A program made the translations under genes and the position numbers. The notes beneath the pieces were generated by a model. The model worked only from the letters and a program-made list of their open reading frames with translations, searched no databases and was not told the DNA's origin. A DNA stretch of 64,000 nt from Flavobacterium sp. YO12. GTDB taxonomy: Bacteria; Bacteroidota; Bacteroidia; Flavobacteriales; Flavobacteriaceae. Each line of letters opens with the position of its first letter. Position 1 is the first letter of the stretch. Where the stretch lies: NCBI RefSeq assembly GCF_004119495.1, contig NZ_NRQU01000026.1, positions 1 to 64,000 of the forward strand. Reading direction: 5' to 3'. Positions 34,373 to 43,551 of the stretch are shown here, in pieces.

Positions 34373-35764
34373 GTGAAAAAATTACTCTTCATCTTTCTTT
34401 TATCTTCGTTTTTATCAAATGCACAAAATACTGAAGGAGTTATTGTTTCTACAACCAATCAACCTATTTCAGATGTAAATATTGTTTGTTCTTCAAAAAA
34501 CTTTAAAACTTTGAGCGATAGAAAAGGGAAGTTTATGATACGAAAAGAATCAAGCTTTAATGAAACTGACACTTTGCAATTCTCTCATATTGGGTACCAG
34601 ATTTCTAAAATTTCTTTTAAAGAGCTTAGAAAGCTTAATTTTAAAATTTACCTGAAAGAGGAAACAGAGAATTTATCTGAAATAGCTGTTTCTGCCAATG
34701 GTAAATTAAAACTAAAATCAAAAATTGCTTTTACGAAATTAGCCCCTTTAAAAAATGCTATTTATTCTTTTGGATCTTTTGTAAAAGATGGTAAAATTTA
34801 TATTGTCGGAGGAGATGCTTCTTATGAGTCTGACGCCTTTCAAAAAGCAAAGGAAAAAACAGTAAATACGGATACGGAAATTTTCATGAAAACTTTTTAT
34901 GATGAACTTCGTCGTCAAGAAGGCTCTCATTCGTACAGAGGCGATTTTTTAATTTATGACATCAATACCGACAGCTGGCAGACTTCTGAAATTAAATTCA
35001 AAAAAAGGGCTTATAATAACCTGCATTATTACGACAACAAGATGTACGTTTTGGGAGGAAAGCGAATATCAGGAAACGCCAAATTTGAATATTTAGAAAA
35101 TGAAATTGAAGTTTTTGATTTAAACAAAAATACAATTACAATTGATAAAACTAATCCGCATCAGGCGGTCAATTTTTCGTCGTTTACTTACAAAGACAAT
35201 ATTATTGTTATGGGTGGCTCAATAAAAACAACTCTGAAAGGCAAAAAAACATTTACTAACAAAGTTCGCTTTTACAACATTCCTTCTGGTTTGTGGTATG
35301 AACTTTCAGATATGCCAACTGCAAAAGAAGCAAATGGTGTTTTAATAGGTGATAAAATTTATTTAATTGGCGGAAATAATGGACAACCTTTATCTGAAAT
35401 AGTAAGTTTAAATTTGCTTGATGAAAAATGGCAAACTGAGGGAGATCTTTTTTCTCCTTTAGAAAATCCCGCAGTTACTTCTCAAAATAGCACCATTTAC
35501 ATTTTTAATGATCGAAGATTGTATGTGTATGATGTAAATTCAAATCGTTTAAAGGAATACTTAATTGATCTTGAATTAAAATCCGCGACAATGCATTTTT
35601 ATGGAGACAAATTATATATAATTGGCGGCTATACGTACAATGAATACAGTACAAATCCTTCTCCTAACACTTACAGTATTTCCGTTGATGAATTCGAAAA
35701 CACGAAACCAATCCGTATTAAAACGTTAAATCCAAAAACTCCTTTAGTTAAAGAAAATCAATAG
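34373..35764 (+). CDS. Secreted Kelch-repeat protein with carboxypeptidase-like regulatory domain
   Basis: 463 residues starting with GTG; signal peptide KKLLFIFLLSSFLSNAQ. Residues about 20-100 are a carboxypeptidase-regulatory-like beta sandwich (GVIVSTTNQPISDVNIVCSS, LQFSHIGYQ) common in surface proteins of this phylum. The rest is a Kelch propeller with repeats marked by KIYIVGG, KMYVLGG, IIVMGG, KIYLIGG and KLYIIGG. Probably periplasmic or surface; ligand unknown. There is no C-terminal type IX sorting signal visible. Confidence 0.8.
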   Translation: MKKLLFIFLLSSFLSNAQNTEGVIVSTTNQPISDVNIVCSSKNFKTLSDRKGKFMIRKESSFNETDTLQFSHIGYQISKISFKELRKLNFKIYLKEETENLSEIAVSANGKLKLKSKIAFTKLAPLKNAIYSFGSFVKDGKIYIVGGDASYESDAFQKAKEKTVNTDTEIFMKTFYDELRRQEGSHSYRGDFLIYDINTDSWQTSEIKFKKRAYNNLHYYDNKMYVLGGKRISGNAKFEYLENEIEVFDLNKNTITIDKTNPHQAVNFSSFTYKDNIIVMGGSIKTTLKGKKTFTNKVRFYNIPSGLWYELSDMPTAKEANGVLIGDKIYLIGGNNGQPLSEIVSLNLLDEKWQTEGDLFSPLENPAVTSQNSTIYIFNDRRLYVYDVNSNRLKEYLIDLELKSATMHFYGDKLYIIGGYTYNEYSTNPSPNTYSISVDEFENTKPIRIKTLNPKTPLVKENQ

Positions 35765-35813
35765 TTTTTTTTTGAAAACTACTTTCCCAGCCCAGATGGA
35801 AACACCATAAAAT

Positions 35814-35847
35814 AAAAACAGGTACCATACAAATGATACCTGTTTTT
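35814..35847. terminator. Bidirectional terminator between Kelch and nitroreductase genes
   Basis: AAAAACAGGTA (35814-35824) pairs with TACCTGTTTTT (35837-35847) around a 12-nt loop, with A and T tracts for both directions. Confidence 0.85.
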
Positions 35848-35850
35848 ACT

Positions 35851-36453
35851 TTAAATAGAATGTACAACCTCATCTAGTTCAAAACGAGATTTTGGCAAAA
35901 CCCTCGGATGCGCCCAATCACTTAAGTCAGCATATCCAACTGTAACAGAGAATAGCGGTGCATACCCATCTTGTGGCAATATTTGCTTATAACCCTCAAT
36001 GTTTATGCCTTCCATTGGCGTAGCATCAAGTCCCATACTTATACAAGCACTCAAAAAATAACCTAACGAAAGATACACTTGATGTTCCATCCAAGATTTC
36101 GTTGCAACATCTCCATTCGATTTTATCATTGGTTCGTAAAAAAGAGTTCTCCACGCCTCTGGCAGAATAGAGATATTTCGTTTTTCAAAATGCTCAATAT
36201 CTTCCATTACACTAAACACCACTAAAAGACCAACATCGTTGATAGATTGTTCGTTCATATAAGATTGAGCTGCCAGCTCTCTTTTTACTGTTTCATTAGT
36301 AACAAAAGTAAACTTCCAAGGCTGACTGTTTATAGAAGAAGGACTTAATCGAATGATCTCTTTCAACTCTTCAATTTGTTCTGCTGTAATCTTTTTGGCC
36401 GCATCATACTTTTTTGTTGCGTACCTGCTCTTTGCAAGGTCTAAAAAACTCAT
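35851..36453 (-). CDS. Nitroreductase-family NAD(P)H-dependent oxidoreductase
   Basis: 200 residues of the FMN-dependent nitroreductase fold. Visible segments are the N-terminal FMN site RYATKKYDAAKKIT, LSPSSINSQPWKFTFVTN, the dimer segment SWMEHQVYLSLGYFLSACISMGLDATPMEG and the C-terminal VTVGYADLSDWAHPRVLPKSRF. NfsB-like in length and pattern; it reduces nitro compounds or quinones using NAD(P)H. It is divergent from an HxlR regulator, the usual arrangement for quinone- or electrophile-induced nitroreductases. Confidence 0.93.
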   Translation of the reverse strand: MSFLDLAKSRYATKKYDAAKKITAEQIEELKEIIRLSPSSINSQPWKFTFVTNETVKRELAAQSYMNEQSINDVGLLVVFSVMEDIEHFEKRNISILPEAWRTLFYEPMIKSNGDVATKSWMEHQVYLSLGYFLSACISMGLDATPMEGINIEGYKQILPQDGYAPLFSVTVGYADLSDWAHPRVLPKSRFELDEVVHSI

Positions 36454-36472
36454 ATTTTTATTTTTTATTTAT

Positions 36473-36519
36473 ACTATACTTTTTATTGTTACAAAACTAA
36501 GTATAGTAAACTATCTTTG
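36473..36519. promoter_or_regulatory. hxlR promoter with inverted-repeat operator candidate
   Basis: ACTATACTT (36473-36481) and AAGTATAGT (36499-36507) form a perfect 9-bp inverted repeat with a 17-bp spacer between the divergent genes. The hxlR promoter is TTG (36486-36488), 23-bp spacer and TATCTTTG (36512-36519), so the palindrome overlaps its spacer. A further TATAGTATAG lies at the start of hxlR itself. This fits an HxlR-type operator controlling both genes. Confidence 0.6.
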
Positions 36520-36547
36520 CAATAACGGTTAAAATTGATAGTAACAG

Positions 36548-36880
36548 ATGTATAGTATAGACAACAAACAATATCCTTGCAGCACAAGCCTAACAATGAA
36601 ATATATAGGCGGTAAATGGAAAGCAGTAATTCTTATTCATTTAATCGAAAAAAAGCGATATAGTGAATTAAGAAAAGAATGTAAAGTTATTACTGAACGA
36701 ACATTAAGCCTTCAATTGAAAGAACTTGAAGAAGATGGACTTATTACACGAACTGTACACACAAATAAACCTCCTTTGAGGGTAGATTATGAATTAACTT
36801 CTTTTGGCAGAACACTTATTCCGTTACTTCAAGCCATTGCTCAATGGGGAAGTGAAACTGCTGCAGCCTTAAAGCTCTAA
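36548..36880 (+). CDS. HxlR-family winged-helix transcriptional regulator
   Basis: 110 residues. The HxlR core is present: CSTSLTMKYIGGKWKAVILIHL, the recognition region SELRKECKVITERTLSLQLKELEEDGLI and the wing VDYELTSFGRTLIPLLQAI. Cys9 sits at the N-terminal position where YodB/HypR-type members have the redox-sensing cysteine (YPCSTSLTM). Divergent transcription from a nitroreductase suggests control by quinones, diamide or hypochlorite; that is inferred from relatives. Confidence 0.92.
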   Translation: MYSIDNKQYPCSTSLTMKYIGGKWKAVILIHLIEKKRYSELRKECKVITERTLSLQLKELEEDGLITRTVHTNKPPLRVDYELTSFGRTLIPLLQAIAQWGSETAAALKL

Positions 36881-36908
36881 TAAATTAATTTCTAATTATA
36901 CAATAAAA

Positions 36909-36934
36909 AAACGTTCTGCTTTCACAGAACGTTT
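36909..36934. terminator. Terminator between convergent hxlR and aconitase genes
   Basis: AAACGTTCTG and CAGAACGTTT pair perfectly with a 6-nt loop (36919-36924). An A-run precedes it, good for the minus-strand aconitase transcript. Confidence 0.8.
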
Positions 36935-36959
36935 CTAGTATAATTGAATACAAAAAATA

Positions 36960-39224
36960 TTAAGCTTTTCCGGCTGCAATTAAGTTCAATGCAGAACCTG
37001 CAACGAACCAGCCAATTTGACCTGCGTTGTAGGTATGATTTGCCAAGATAATATCTTTAGAACCGTTTGCATGAACAAATTCTAATGTCAATGGTTTTCC
37101 AGGTGCAAATTCGGTTAAGTCTAAGAAATTGATTGTATCGTCTTCTTGAATCTTATCATAATCTGCTTCGTTCGCAAATGTCAATCCTAAAAGACCTTGT
37201 TTTTTAAGGTTTGTTTCATGGATACGAGCGAAAGATTTTACTAATACTGCTTTAACTCCTAAGAAACGAGGTTCCATAGCGGCATGTTCACGAGAAGAAC
37301 CTTCGCCGTAATTATGATCTCCAACAACAATAGACGGAACTCCAGCCGCTTTGTATGCACGAGCAACTGCAGGAACAGCATCGTATTGCCCTGTTAATTG
37401 ATTTTTAACCGAGTTTGTTTTTTGGTTGTAAGCATTTACTGCTCCAATCAACATATTGTTTGAAATATTATCTAAATGTCCGCGGAAACGCAACCATGGA
37501 CCAGCCATAGAGATATGGTCTGTTGTACATTTTCCGAATGCTTTAATTAATAATTTAGCACCTGTAATGTTTTTACCATCCCAAGCATCAAACGGAGCCA
37601 ATAATTGTAATCGTTCTGATGCAGGATTTACTACGACCTGAACTCCTGAACCATCCGCTGCTGGAGCTTGAAACCCTGGATCTTCGGCATAGAACCCTTT
37701 AGCAGGTAGTTCATCTCCTGTTGGAGCATCCAGCATTACTTCTTCTCCATCTTCATTGATTAATTTATCTGTTAATGGATTAAAACTTAAATCACCAGCG
37801 ATTGCCATTGCTGTTACTAGTTCTGGAGAACCTACGAAAGCTAATGTATTTGGATTACCATCGGCACGTTTTGAGAAATTACGATTGAAAGAGTGAACAA
37901 TTGTATTTCTTTCTTCTTTTTCTGCCCCTTCTCTATCCCACATACCAATACATGGTCCGCAGGCATTAGCAAAAACAGTTGCTCCAATTTTGTGGAATGT
38001 ATCTATAAATCCGTCTCTCTCAATAGTTGAACGAACTACTTCAGAACCTGGAGTAATGGTAAATTCAGCTTTTGTTTTTAAATTTTTATCTGCTACTTGT
38101 CTTGCTAAAGAAGCTGCACGAGAAATATCTTCGTAAGAAGAGTTGGTACATGAACCTATTAAACCAACCTGAATTTGCAACGGCCAGTTATTTTTGATTG
38201 CTTCTTCTTTCATTTTAGAAATTGGAGTAGCTAAATCTGGCGTAAAAGGACCATTTAAATGAGGCTCTAATTCTGATAGATTGATTTCGATAACTTGATC
38301 AAAATATTTTTCTGGGTTTGCATACACTTCTGGATCTCCGGTTAAGTATGAAGCAATTTTATCGGCTGCATCTGCAACATCAGCTCTGTTTGTAGAACGC
38401 AGGTAACGCCCCATTGAAGCATCATAACCAAAAGTTGAAGTTGTTGCGCCAATTTCAGCACCCATATTACAAATCGTTCCTTTTCCTGTACACGACATAG
38501 AAGTCGCTCCTTCTCCAAAATATTCAACAATAGCACCTGTACCACCTTTTACGGTAAGAATACCAGCGACTTTAAGAATAACATCTTTAGGAGCAGTCCA
38601 TCCTGATAACTTACCAGTTAATTTAACTCCAATTAATTTAGGAAATTTCAATTCCCACGCCATTCCGGACATAACATCTACAGCGTCAGCACCACCAACA
38701 CCAATCGCTACCATTCCTAATCCTCCAGCATTTACGGTGTGAGAATCGGTACCAATCATCATTCCTCCAGGGAAAGCGTAATTTTCAAGTACTACTTGGT
38801 GAATAATTCCTGCTCCTGGTTTCCAAAAACCAATTCCGTACTTATTTGAAACTGATGATAAGAAGTCAAAAACTTCATTACTTTGTGTTTTTGCTCTAGC
38901 CAAATCAGTTGCTGCATCTACTTTTGCCTGAATCAAGTGATCGCAGTGTACTGTTGTAGGAACTGCTACTTTAGATTTACCGGCATGCATAAACTGCAAT
39001 AATGCCATTTGCGCTGTTGCATCTTGACACGCTACACGATCTGGTGCAAAATCAACATAATCAATACCTCTTCCAAACGCTTTGGTCGGATTTCCATCCC
39101 AAAGATGATTGTATAAAATTTTCTCTGTTAATGTAAGTGGACGACCAACAATTTCGCGTGCTTTATCAACACGACCTGGCATGTTCTCATACACTTTTTT
39201 AATCATTTCAATATCAAAAGCCAT
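36960..39224 (-). CDS. Aconitate hydratase, mitochondrial-type
   Basis: 754 residues, the length and sequence style of mitochondrial aconitase rather than E. coli AcnA (about 890). The [4Fe-4S] cysteines are in [14 protein letters not shown] and [14 protein letters not shown]; the swivel-domain active-site loop is [19 protein letters not shown]. It isomerises citrate to isocitrate in the TCA cycle. It is separated by its own terminator from the AcnB-type gene upstream, so each has independent control. Confidence 0.93.
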   Translation of the reverse strand: MAFDIEMIKKVYENMPGRVDKAREIVGRPLTLTEKILYNHLWDGNPTKAFGRGIDYVDFAPDRVACQDATAQMALLQFMHAGKSKVAVPTTVHCDHLIQAKVDAATDLARAKTQSNEVFDFLSSVSNKYGIGFWKPGAGIIHQVVLENYAFPGGMMIGTDSHTVNAGGLGMVAIGVGGADAVDVMSGMAWELKFPKLIGVKLTGKLSGWTAPKDVILKVAGILTVKGGTGAIVEYFGEGATSMSCTGKGTICNMGAEIGATTSTFGYDASMGRYLRSTNRADVADAADKIASYLTGDPEVYANPEKYFDQVIEINLSELEPHLNGPFTPDLATPISKMKEEAIKNNWPLQIQVGLIGSCTNSSYEDISRAASLARQVADKNLKTKAEFTITPGSEVVRSTIERDGFIDTFHKIGATVFANACGPCIGMWDREGAEKEERNTIVHSFNRNFSKRADGNPNTLAFVGSPELVTAMAIAGDLSFNPLTDKLINEDGEEVMLDAPTGDELPAKGFYAEDPGFQAPAADGSGVQVVVNPASERLQLLAPFDAWDGKNITGAKLLIKAFGKCTTDHISMAGPWLRFRGHLDNISNNMLIGAVNAYNQKTNSVKNQLTGQYDAVPAVARAYKAAGVPSIVVGDHNYGEGSSREHAAMEPRFLGVKAVLVKSFARIHETNLKKQGLLGLTFANEADYDKIQEDDTINFLDLTEFAPGKPLTLEFVHANGSKDIILANHTYNAGQIGWFVAGSALNLIAAGKA

Positions 39225-39290
39225 AAGTAATTGTTTTTTGTTTTATTTTTTTGAACATGACAAGTTACAAAAAATAGAAGAGCAATAAAA

Positions 39291-39318
39291 GAAAAAGCCC
39301 GAGTTTATCACTCGGGCT
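39291..39318 (-). terminator. Terminator after acnB
   Basis: AGCCCGAG (39296-39303) and CTCGGGCT (39311-39318) pair with a 7-nt loop. On the minus strand the stem is followed by TTTTTC. It separates the two aconitase genes. Confidence 0.85.
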
Positions 39319-39342
39319 CTTTATATATTAATAATCGTAAGA

Positions 39343-42114
39343 TTACATTACTAACGATTTATTAGAAGGCGCAAACTTAGTCAAGTTGATTCCTTCAACT
39401 GCTGTTGTATATTCAGCTAATGTTGGAGTTCTACCCAAAATTGTTGATAAAACTACAACTGGTGTAGAAGAAAGTAATGATTCTCCTTTTTTACCTTCAG
39501 TATCTTCTACAACTCTTCCTTGGAAAAGACGAGTTGAAGTTGCCATTACTGTATCTCCTTTTGCTGCTTTCTCTTGGTTACCCATACATAGGTTACATCC
39601 TGGACGCTCTAAATATAACATGTTCTCATATTCAGTACGAGCAGCACCTTTAGGCGCATTATCGTCAAATTCGAAACCAGAATATCTTTGTAAAACTTCC
39701 CAATCACCTTCTGCTTTAAGCTCATCTACAATGTTATAAGTTGGCGGCGCTACTACAAGAGGAGCATTAAATTCAACTTTTCCTGTTTGTGCTTCTACAT
39801 TTTTCAACATTTGAGCAAGGATTTTCATATCTCCTTTATGAACCATACAAGATCCGATAAATCCAAGATCTACTTTTTTCTCTCCACCATAGAAAGACAA
39901 AGGTCTAATAGTATCGTGAGTATATCTTTTTGAAACATCAGCATTATTTACGTCTGGATCAGCAATCATCGGCTCTGAGATTTGATCAAGATCAACCACA
40001 ACTTCTGCATAATATTTAGCATTAGCATCCGGAGTTAAAGCTGGTTTCTCTGCAGATTTAATTTCTGCAATTCTCTTATCTGCTTTATTGATCAATCCTT
40101 GAAGAACACGTTTTTCGTTATCCATACCTTTGTCAATCATGATTTGGATTCTGCCTTTAGCAATTTCCAATGATTCGATCAAAGTATCGTCTTCCGAAAT
40201 ACAGATAGAAGCTTTTGCTTTCATCTCTGCAGTCCAGTCTGTAAATGTAAATGCTTGATCAGCAGTAAGTGTTCCAATATGAACCTCAATGATTCTTCCT
40301 TGGAATACATTTTCTCCTCCAAATTGGTGAAGCATTTGCGCTTGTGTAGCGTGAACCACATCACGGAAATCCATATACCCTTTCATGTCTCCTTTGAAAG
40401 TTACTTTTACAGATTCTGGAATTGGCATTGAAGCTTCTCCAGTAGCAAGAGCAAGAGCAACTGTTCCTGAGTCAGCACCAAAAGCTACCCCTTTTGACAT
40501 TCTTGTATGAGAGTCACCACCAATAATAATAGCCCACTCGTCAATAGTAATGTCGTTAAGAACTTTATGAATAACATCCGTCATTGCATGATAAACACCT
40601 TTCGGGTCACGAGCTGTGATTAATCCAAAATCGTTCATGAATTTCATCAATTTTGGAATATTTGCCTGTGCTTTTTTATCCCAAACTGAAGCAGTGTGAC
40701 AACCTGATTGGTATGCACCATCAACGATTGGCGAAATCACTGTTGCAGCCATAGATTCTAATTCCTGAGCAGTCATAAGACCTGTAGTATCTTGCGAACC
40801 TACGATATTAACTTCTACACGAACATCTGAACCAGCGTGCAATACTTTACCTGGAGTAATACCTACTGCGTTTTTGTTGAAGATTTTCTCTACTGCAGTA
40901 AGACCTTGTCCTGCATGAGAAATTTCTTTTGATGGAGCAAATACAAGAGGTGCCTCAACATTTAAAACTTTTGCTGCAAGTGTTTGAAGTTTTTTACCAA
41001 ATACGATTGCATATGAACCACCAGCTTTAATAAATTCCATTTTTTGAGGCGTAAATGCCTTAGAAATATCAATTAATTCCTGATCTCCGTTATATAATTT
41101 TTTCTCTTTAATATTGATTGTAAGCACTGTTCCTGTAGCAACAGAATATGTTTGCTCTAAAACTGGCTCGTCATTTTCATTACGAACAACATTACCTTCT
41201 GCATCAACCTTTTTTACCCAGTTTTTAAGATCTAAACCAATACCACCAGTAACATCAACTGTCGTTAAGAAAATTGGAGAAATTCCGTTTGTACCACCAA
41301 CAATTGGAGCGATGTTTACGAATGGAATATATGGACTTGCTTGTTTTCCTGTCCAAAGAGCCACGTTATTTACACCTGACATTCTTGAAGAACCAACTCC
41401 CATTGTTCCTTTCTCTGCAATCAACATTACACTTTTATCAGGGTGTTGTGCTTGCAATTCTCTAATTTCTTTCTGTGCTTGCGGAGTAATCATACACTGA
41501 CCATGAAGTTCACGATCTGAACGTGAGTGAGCTTGATTACCTGGAGACAGTAAATCTGTTGAAATATCACCTTCACCAGCAATAAAAGTAACTACTTTAA
41601 CTTCATCTGCTACTTCTGGCAGTTTTGTAAAGAATTCTGCTTTTGCATAGCTTTCAAGAATTTCTTTTGCTATTGCGTTATTATTTTTGAATGCTTCTAT
41701 TAGACGATCAGTATCTGCTTCATAAAGAAAAACTTGTGTTTTCAGCACTTTCGCCGCCGCTTCTGCAATTGCAGCATCATTACCTAAAGCTAGATCTAAC
41801 AGCACTTCAATAGAAGGTCCGCCTTTCATGTGTGATAATAATTCAAAAGCAAAAGTTGGAGTGATTTCTTTTACTACTGACTCTCCTAATATAATTTCTT
41901 TTAAAAATTTAGCTTTTTCACCAGCCGCACTTGTAGTACCCGGCAAAGTATTATAGATAAAAAACTTAAGAGAATCTTCTCTGTATTCGTTATCTAAATC
42001 TTTAATCTGCGAAATAATTTCGCTTACTAATTCTGCACCATCAATTGGCTTTGGATGAAGTCCTTGGCCTTTTCTTTCTTCGATTTCTTTAATGTAATCT
42101 TTGTAAGTATTCAT
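39343..42114 (-). CDS. acnB: Bifunctional aconitate hydratase 2 / 2-methylisocitrate dehydratase (AcnB-type)
   Basis: 923 residues with the N-terminal HEAT-like domain diagnostic of AcnB (residues 1-155), then the swivel domain and Fe-S domains. Cluster cysteines: GFIGSCMVHKGDM and RPGCNLCMGNQEKA, with SGCHTASVWDK upstream. It catalyses citrate-isocitrate interconversion and, in many bacteria, the methylcitrate-cycle step. Slightly longer than the E. coli enzyme (865), with extra residues before the final Cys pair. Having both AcnB and a mitochondrial-type enzyme side by side is noteworthy. Confidence 0.93.
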   Translation of the reverse strand: MNTYKDYIKEIEERKGQGLHPKPIDGAELVSEIISQIKDLDNEYREDSLKFFIYNTLPGTTSAAGEKAKFLKEIILGESVVKEITPTFAFELLSHMKGGPSIEVLLDLALGNDAAIAEAAAKVLKTQVFLYEADTDRLIEAFKNNNAIAKEILESYAKAEFFTKLPEVADEVKVVTFIAGEGDISTDLLSPGNQAHSRSDRELHGQCMITPQAQKEIRELQAQHPDKSVMLIAEKGTMGVGSSRMSGVNNVALWTGKQASPYIPFVNIAPIVGGTNGISPIFLTTVDVTGGIGLDLKNWVKKVDAEGNVVRNENDEPVLEQTYSVATGTVLTINIKEKKLYNGDQELIDISKAFTPQKMEFIKAGGSYAIVFGKKLQTLAAKVLNVEAPLVFAPSKEISHAGQGLTAVEKIFNKNAVGITPGKVLHAGSDVRVEVNIVGSQDTTGLMTAQELESMAATVISPIVDGAYQSGCHTASVWDKKAQANIPKLMKFMNDFGLITARDPKGVYHAMTDVIHKVLNDITIDEWAIIIGGDSHTRMSKGVAFGADSGTVALALATGEASMPIPESVKVTFKGDMKGYMDFRDVVHATQAQMLHQFGGENVFQGRIIEVHIGTLTADQAFTFTDWTAEMKAKASICISEDDTLIESLEIAKGRIQIMIDKGMDNEKRVLQGLINKADKRIAEIKSAEKPALTPDANAKYYAEVVVDLDQISEPMIADPDVNNADVSKRYTHDTIRPLSFYGGEKKVDLGFIGSCMVHKGDMKILAQMLKNVEAQTGKVEFNAPLVVAPPTYNIVDELKAEGDWEVLQRYSGFEFDDNAPKGAARTEYENMLYLERPGCNLCMGNQEKAAKGDTVMATSTRLFQGRVVEDTEGKKGESLLSSTPVVVLSTILGRTPTLAEYTTAVEGINLTKFAPSNKSLVM

Positions 42115-42467
42115 AATATGTTAGAAGTATTTTTGTTTTTTTGTACGCAAATTTAAATATTAAAGCCGAGAATTAAAAATAATATAATAGAAGTCGCGTT
42201 TTCAAAAATTATTATTATTAAAAAACGATTTTCGCTACTTGTTTTTGTCAAAATATCAGTTTTACATTAAAAAAATGAATTATTGATATTTTAAAAACCT
42301 TTCTTTAGCAAAGTCGAAATTAGACGTAATAAAGTAAGTGAGATTTTACCTCTATTTTAGAAAAGAACAGTTCTAAATAAGCTATTATAACGTTATAGTT
42401 ACTCTTTTTAGAGTCAATTTCATCTTTCGTTCGCAATCAAATAATCAATACTTTTCCAAATTAAAAC
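42115..42467. promoter_or_regulatory. AT-rich upstream region of acnB with candidate -7 element
   Basis: Minus-strand TAAATTTG (complement of 42148-42155) fits TAnnTTTG and lies 34 nt before the acnB start; no clear -33 TTG. The rest, to about 42467, has no gene and no structure that I can support. Confidence 0.45.
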
Positions 42468-42500
42468 AAAAAAGCCTGATAGTATTTATCAGGCTTTTTT
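42468..42500. terminator. Terminator after the MoxR gene
   Basis: AAAAAGCCTGATA and TATCAGGCTTTTT pair around a short loop, with A and T tracts on each side. It ends the minus-strand moxR transcript and insulates acnB. Confidence 0.85.
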
Positions 42501-42519
42501 ACAATCTAAATCGTATAAT

Positions 42520-43473
42520 TTACATCAGCTTTTTAATAATAACTTCTTCAGTTATTCCTTCAGCGTCGGCTTTATAATTTTTAATAATTCTATGTCTCAA
42601 AATTCCAGTTGCTACCGCTTTTACATCTTCAATATCTGGCGAAAATTTACCATTAAAAGCCGCATGAGCTTTTGCCGCTAAAATCAAATTCTGAGATGCT
42701 CTTGGTCCTGCTCCCCAATCTAAATAATTCTTTACAAAATCATTAGATAATGAATTATCAGGACGTGTTTTACTCACTAAAGTAACCGCATATTCAACAA
42801 CATTGTCTGCAACAGGAATTCTACGAATCAAATGCTGAAAATCAATAATCTCCTGTGCCGTAAACAAAGGTTTAACTTCAACTTTATTATCAGATGTTGT
42901 TTGCTTTACCACCTTTACTTCTTCTTCAAAAGTTGGATACTCTAATTTAATAGCAAACATAAAACGGTCTAACTGTGCTTCAGGCAATGGATAAGTTCCT
43001 TCCTGCTCAATTGGATTTTGCGTTGCTAGTACAAAATAAGGCAAATCTAATTTATAATTATGTCCCGCAATTGTAACTGAACGTTCCTGCATCGCTTCAA
43101 GCAATGCAGCTTGTGTTTTTGGAGGTGTTCTATTTATCTCATCAGCCAAAATAATATTAGAAAATATTGGCCCTTTAATAAACTTAAATTGCCTGTTTTC
43201 ATCTAAAATTTCACTTCCTAAAATATCTGAAGGCATTAAATCTGGTGTAAACTGAATTCTTTTAAAATCTAAACCTAAAGCTTGTGCCAAAGTATTTATC
43301 ATTAATGTTTTTGCCAGTCCCGGAACACCAATTAAAAGTGCATGTCCGCCAGAAAATATACAAAGTAAAATTTCGTCAATTACGGCATCCTGCCCCACAA
43401 TTACCTTTGCTATTTCGCTTTTTAGTTCATTGCGTTTCTGAACTAAATTATGAATTGCTGTTACATCAGACAT
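42520..43473 (-). CDS. MoxR-family AAA+ ATPase
   Basis: 317 residues. Walker A is GVPGLAKT rather than the classical GxxGxGKT form, as usual in MoxR proteins; Walker B is NIILADEINRTPPKTQAALLEAMQ and sensor 1 ATQNPIEQEGTYPLPEAQLDRF. MoxR ATPases act as chaperones for cofactor insertion or protein complex maturation, often beside DUF58/VWA genes, which are absent here. It lies 78 nt downstream of the surA-like gene, with a hairpin between, so it may be partly cotranscribed. Confidence 0.92.
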   Translation of the reverse strand: MSDVTAIHNLVQKRNELKSEIAKVIVGQDAVIDEILLCIFSGGHALLIGVPGLAKTLMINTLAQALGLDFKRIQFTPDLMPSDILGSEILDENRQFKFIKGPIFSNIILADEINRTPPKTQAALLEAMQERSVTIAGHNYKLDLPYFVLATQNPIEQEGTYPLPEAQLDRFMFAIKLEYPTFEEEVKVVKQTTSDNKVEVKPLFTAQEIIDFQHLIRRIPVADNVVEYAVTLVSKTRPDNSLSNDFVKNYLDWGAGPRASQNLILAAKAHAAFNGKFSPDIEDVKAVATGILRHRIIKNYKADAEGITEEVIIKKLM

Positions 43474-43493
43474 TTATAAGTGTATTTAAAATT

Positions 43494-43535
43494 AAAAAGA
43501 GTCAGCTTTATGAATTCATAAAACTAACTCTTTTT
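43494..43535 (-). terminator. Imperfect hairpin between surA-like and moxR genes
   Basis: AAAGAGTCAGCTTTATG pairs imperfectly with CATAAAACTAACTCTTT about a centre at 43515. The minus strand ends in a T-rich tract, so it is a probable leaky terminator. Confidence 0.55.
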
Positions 43536-43551
43536 CTTTATTTAATAAAAA

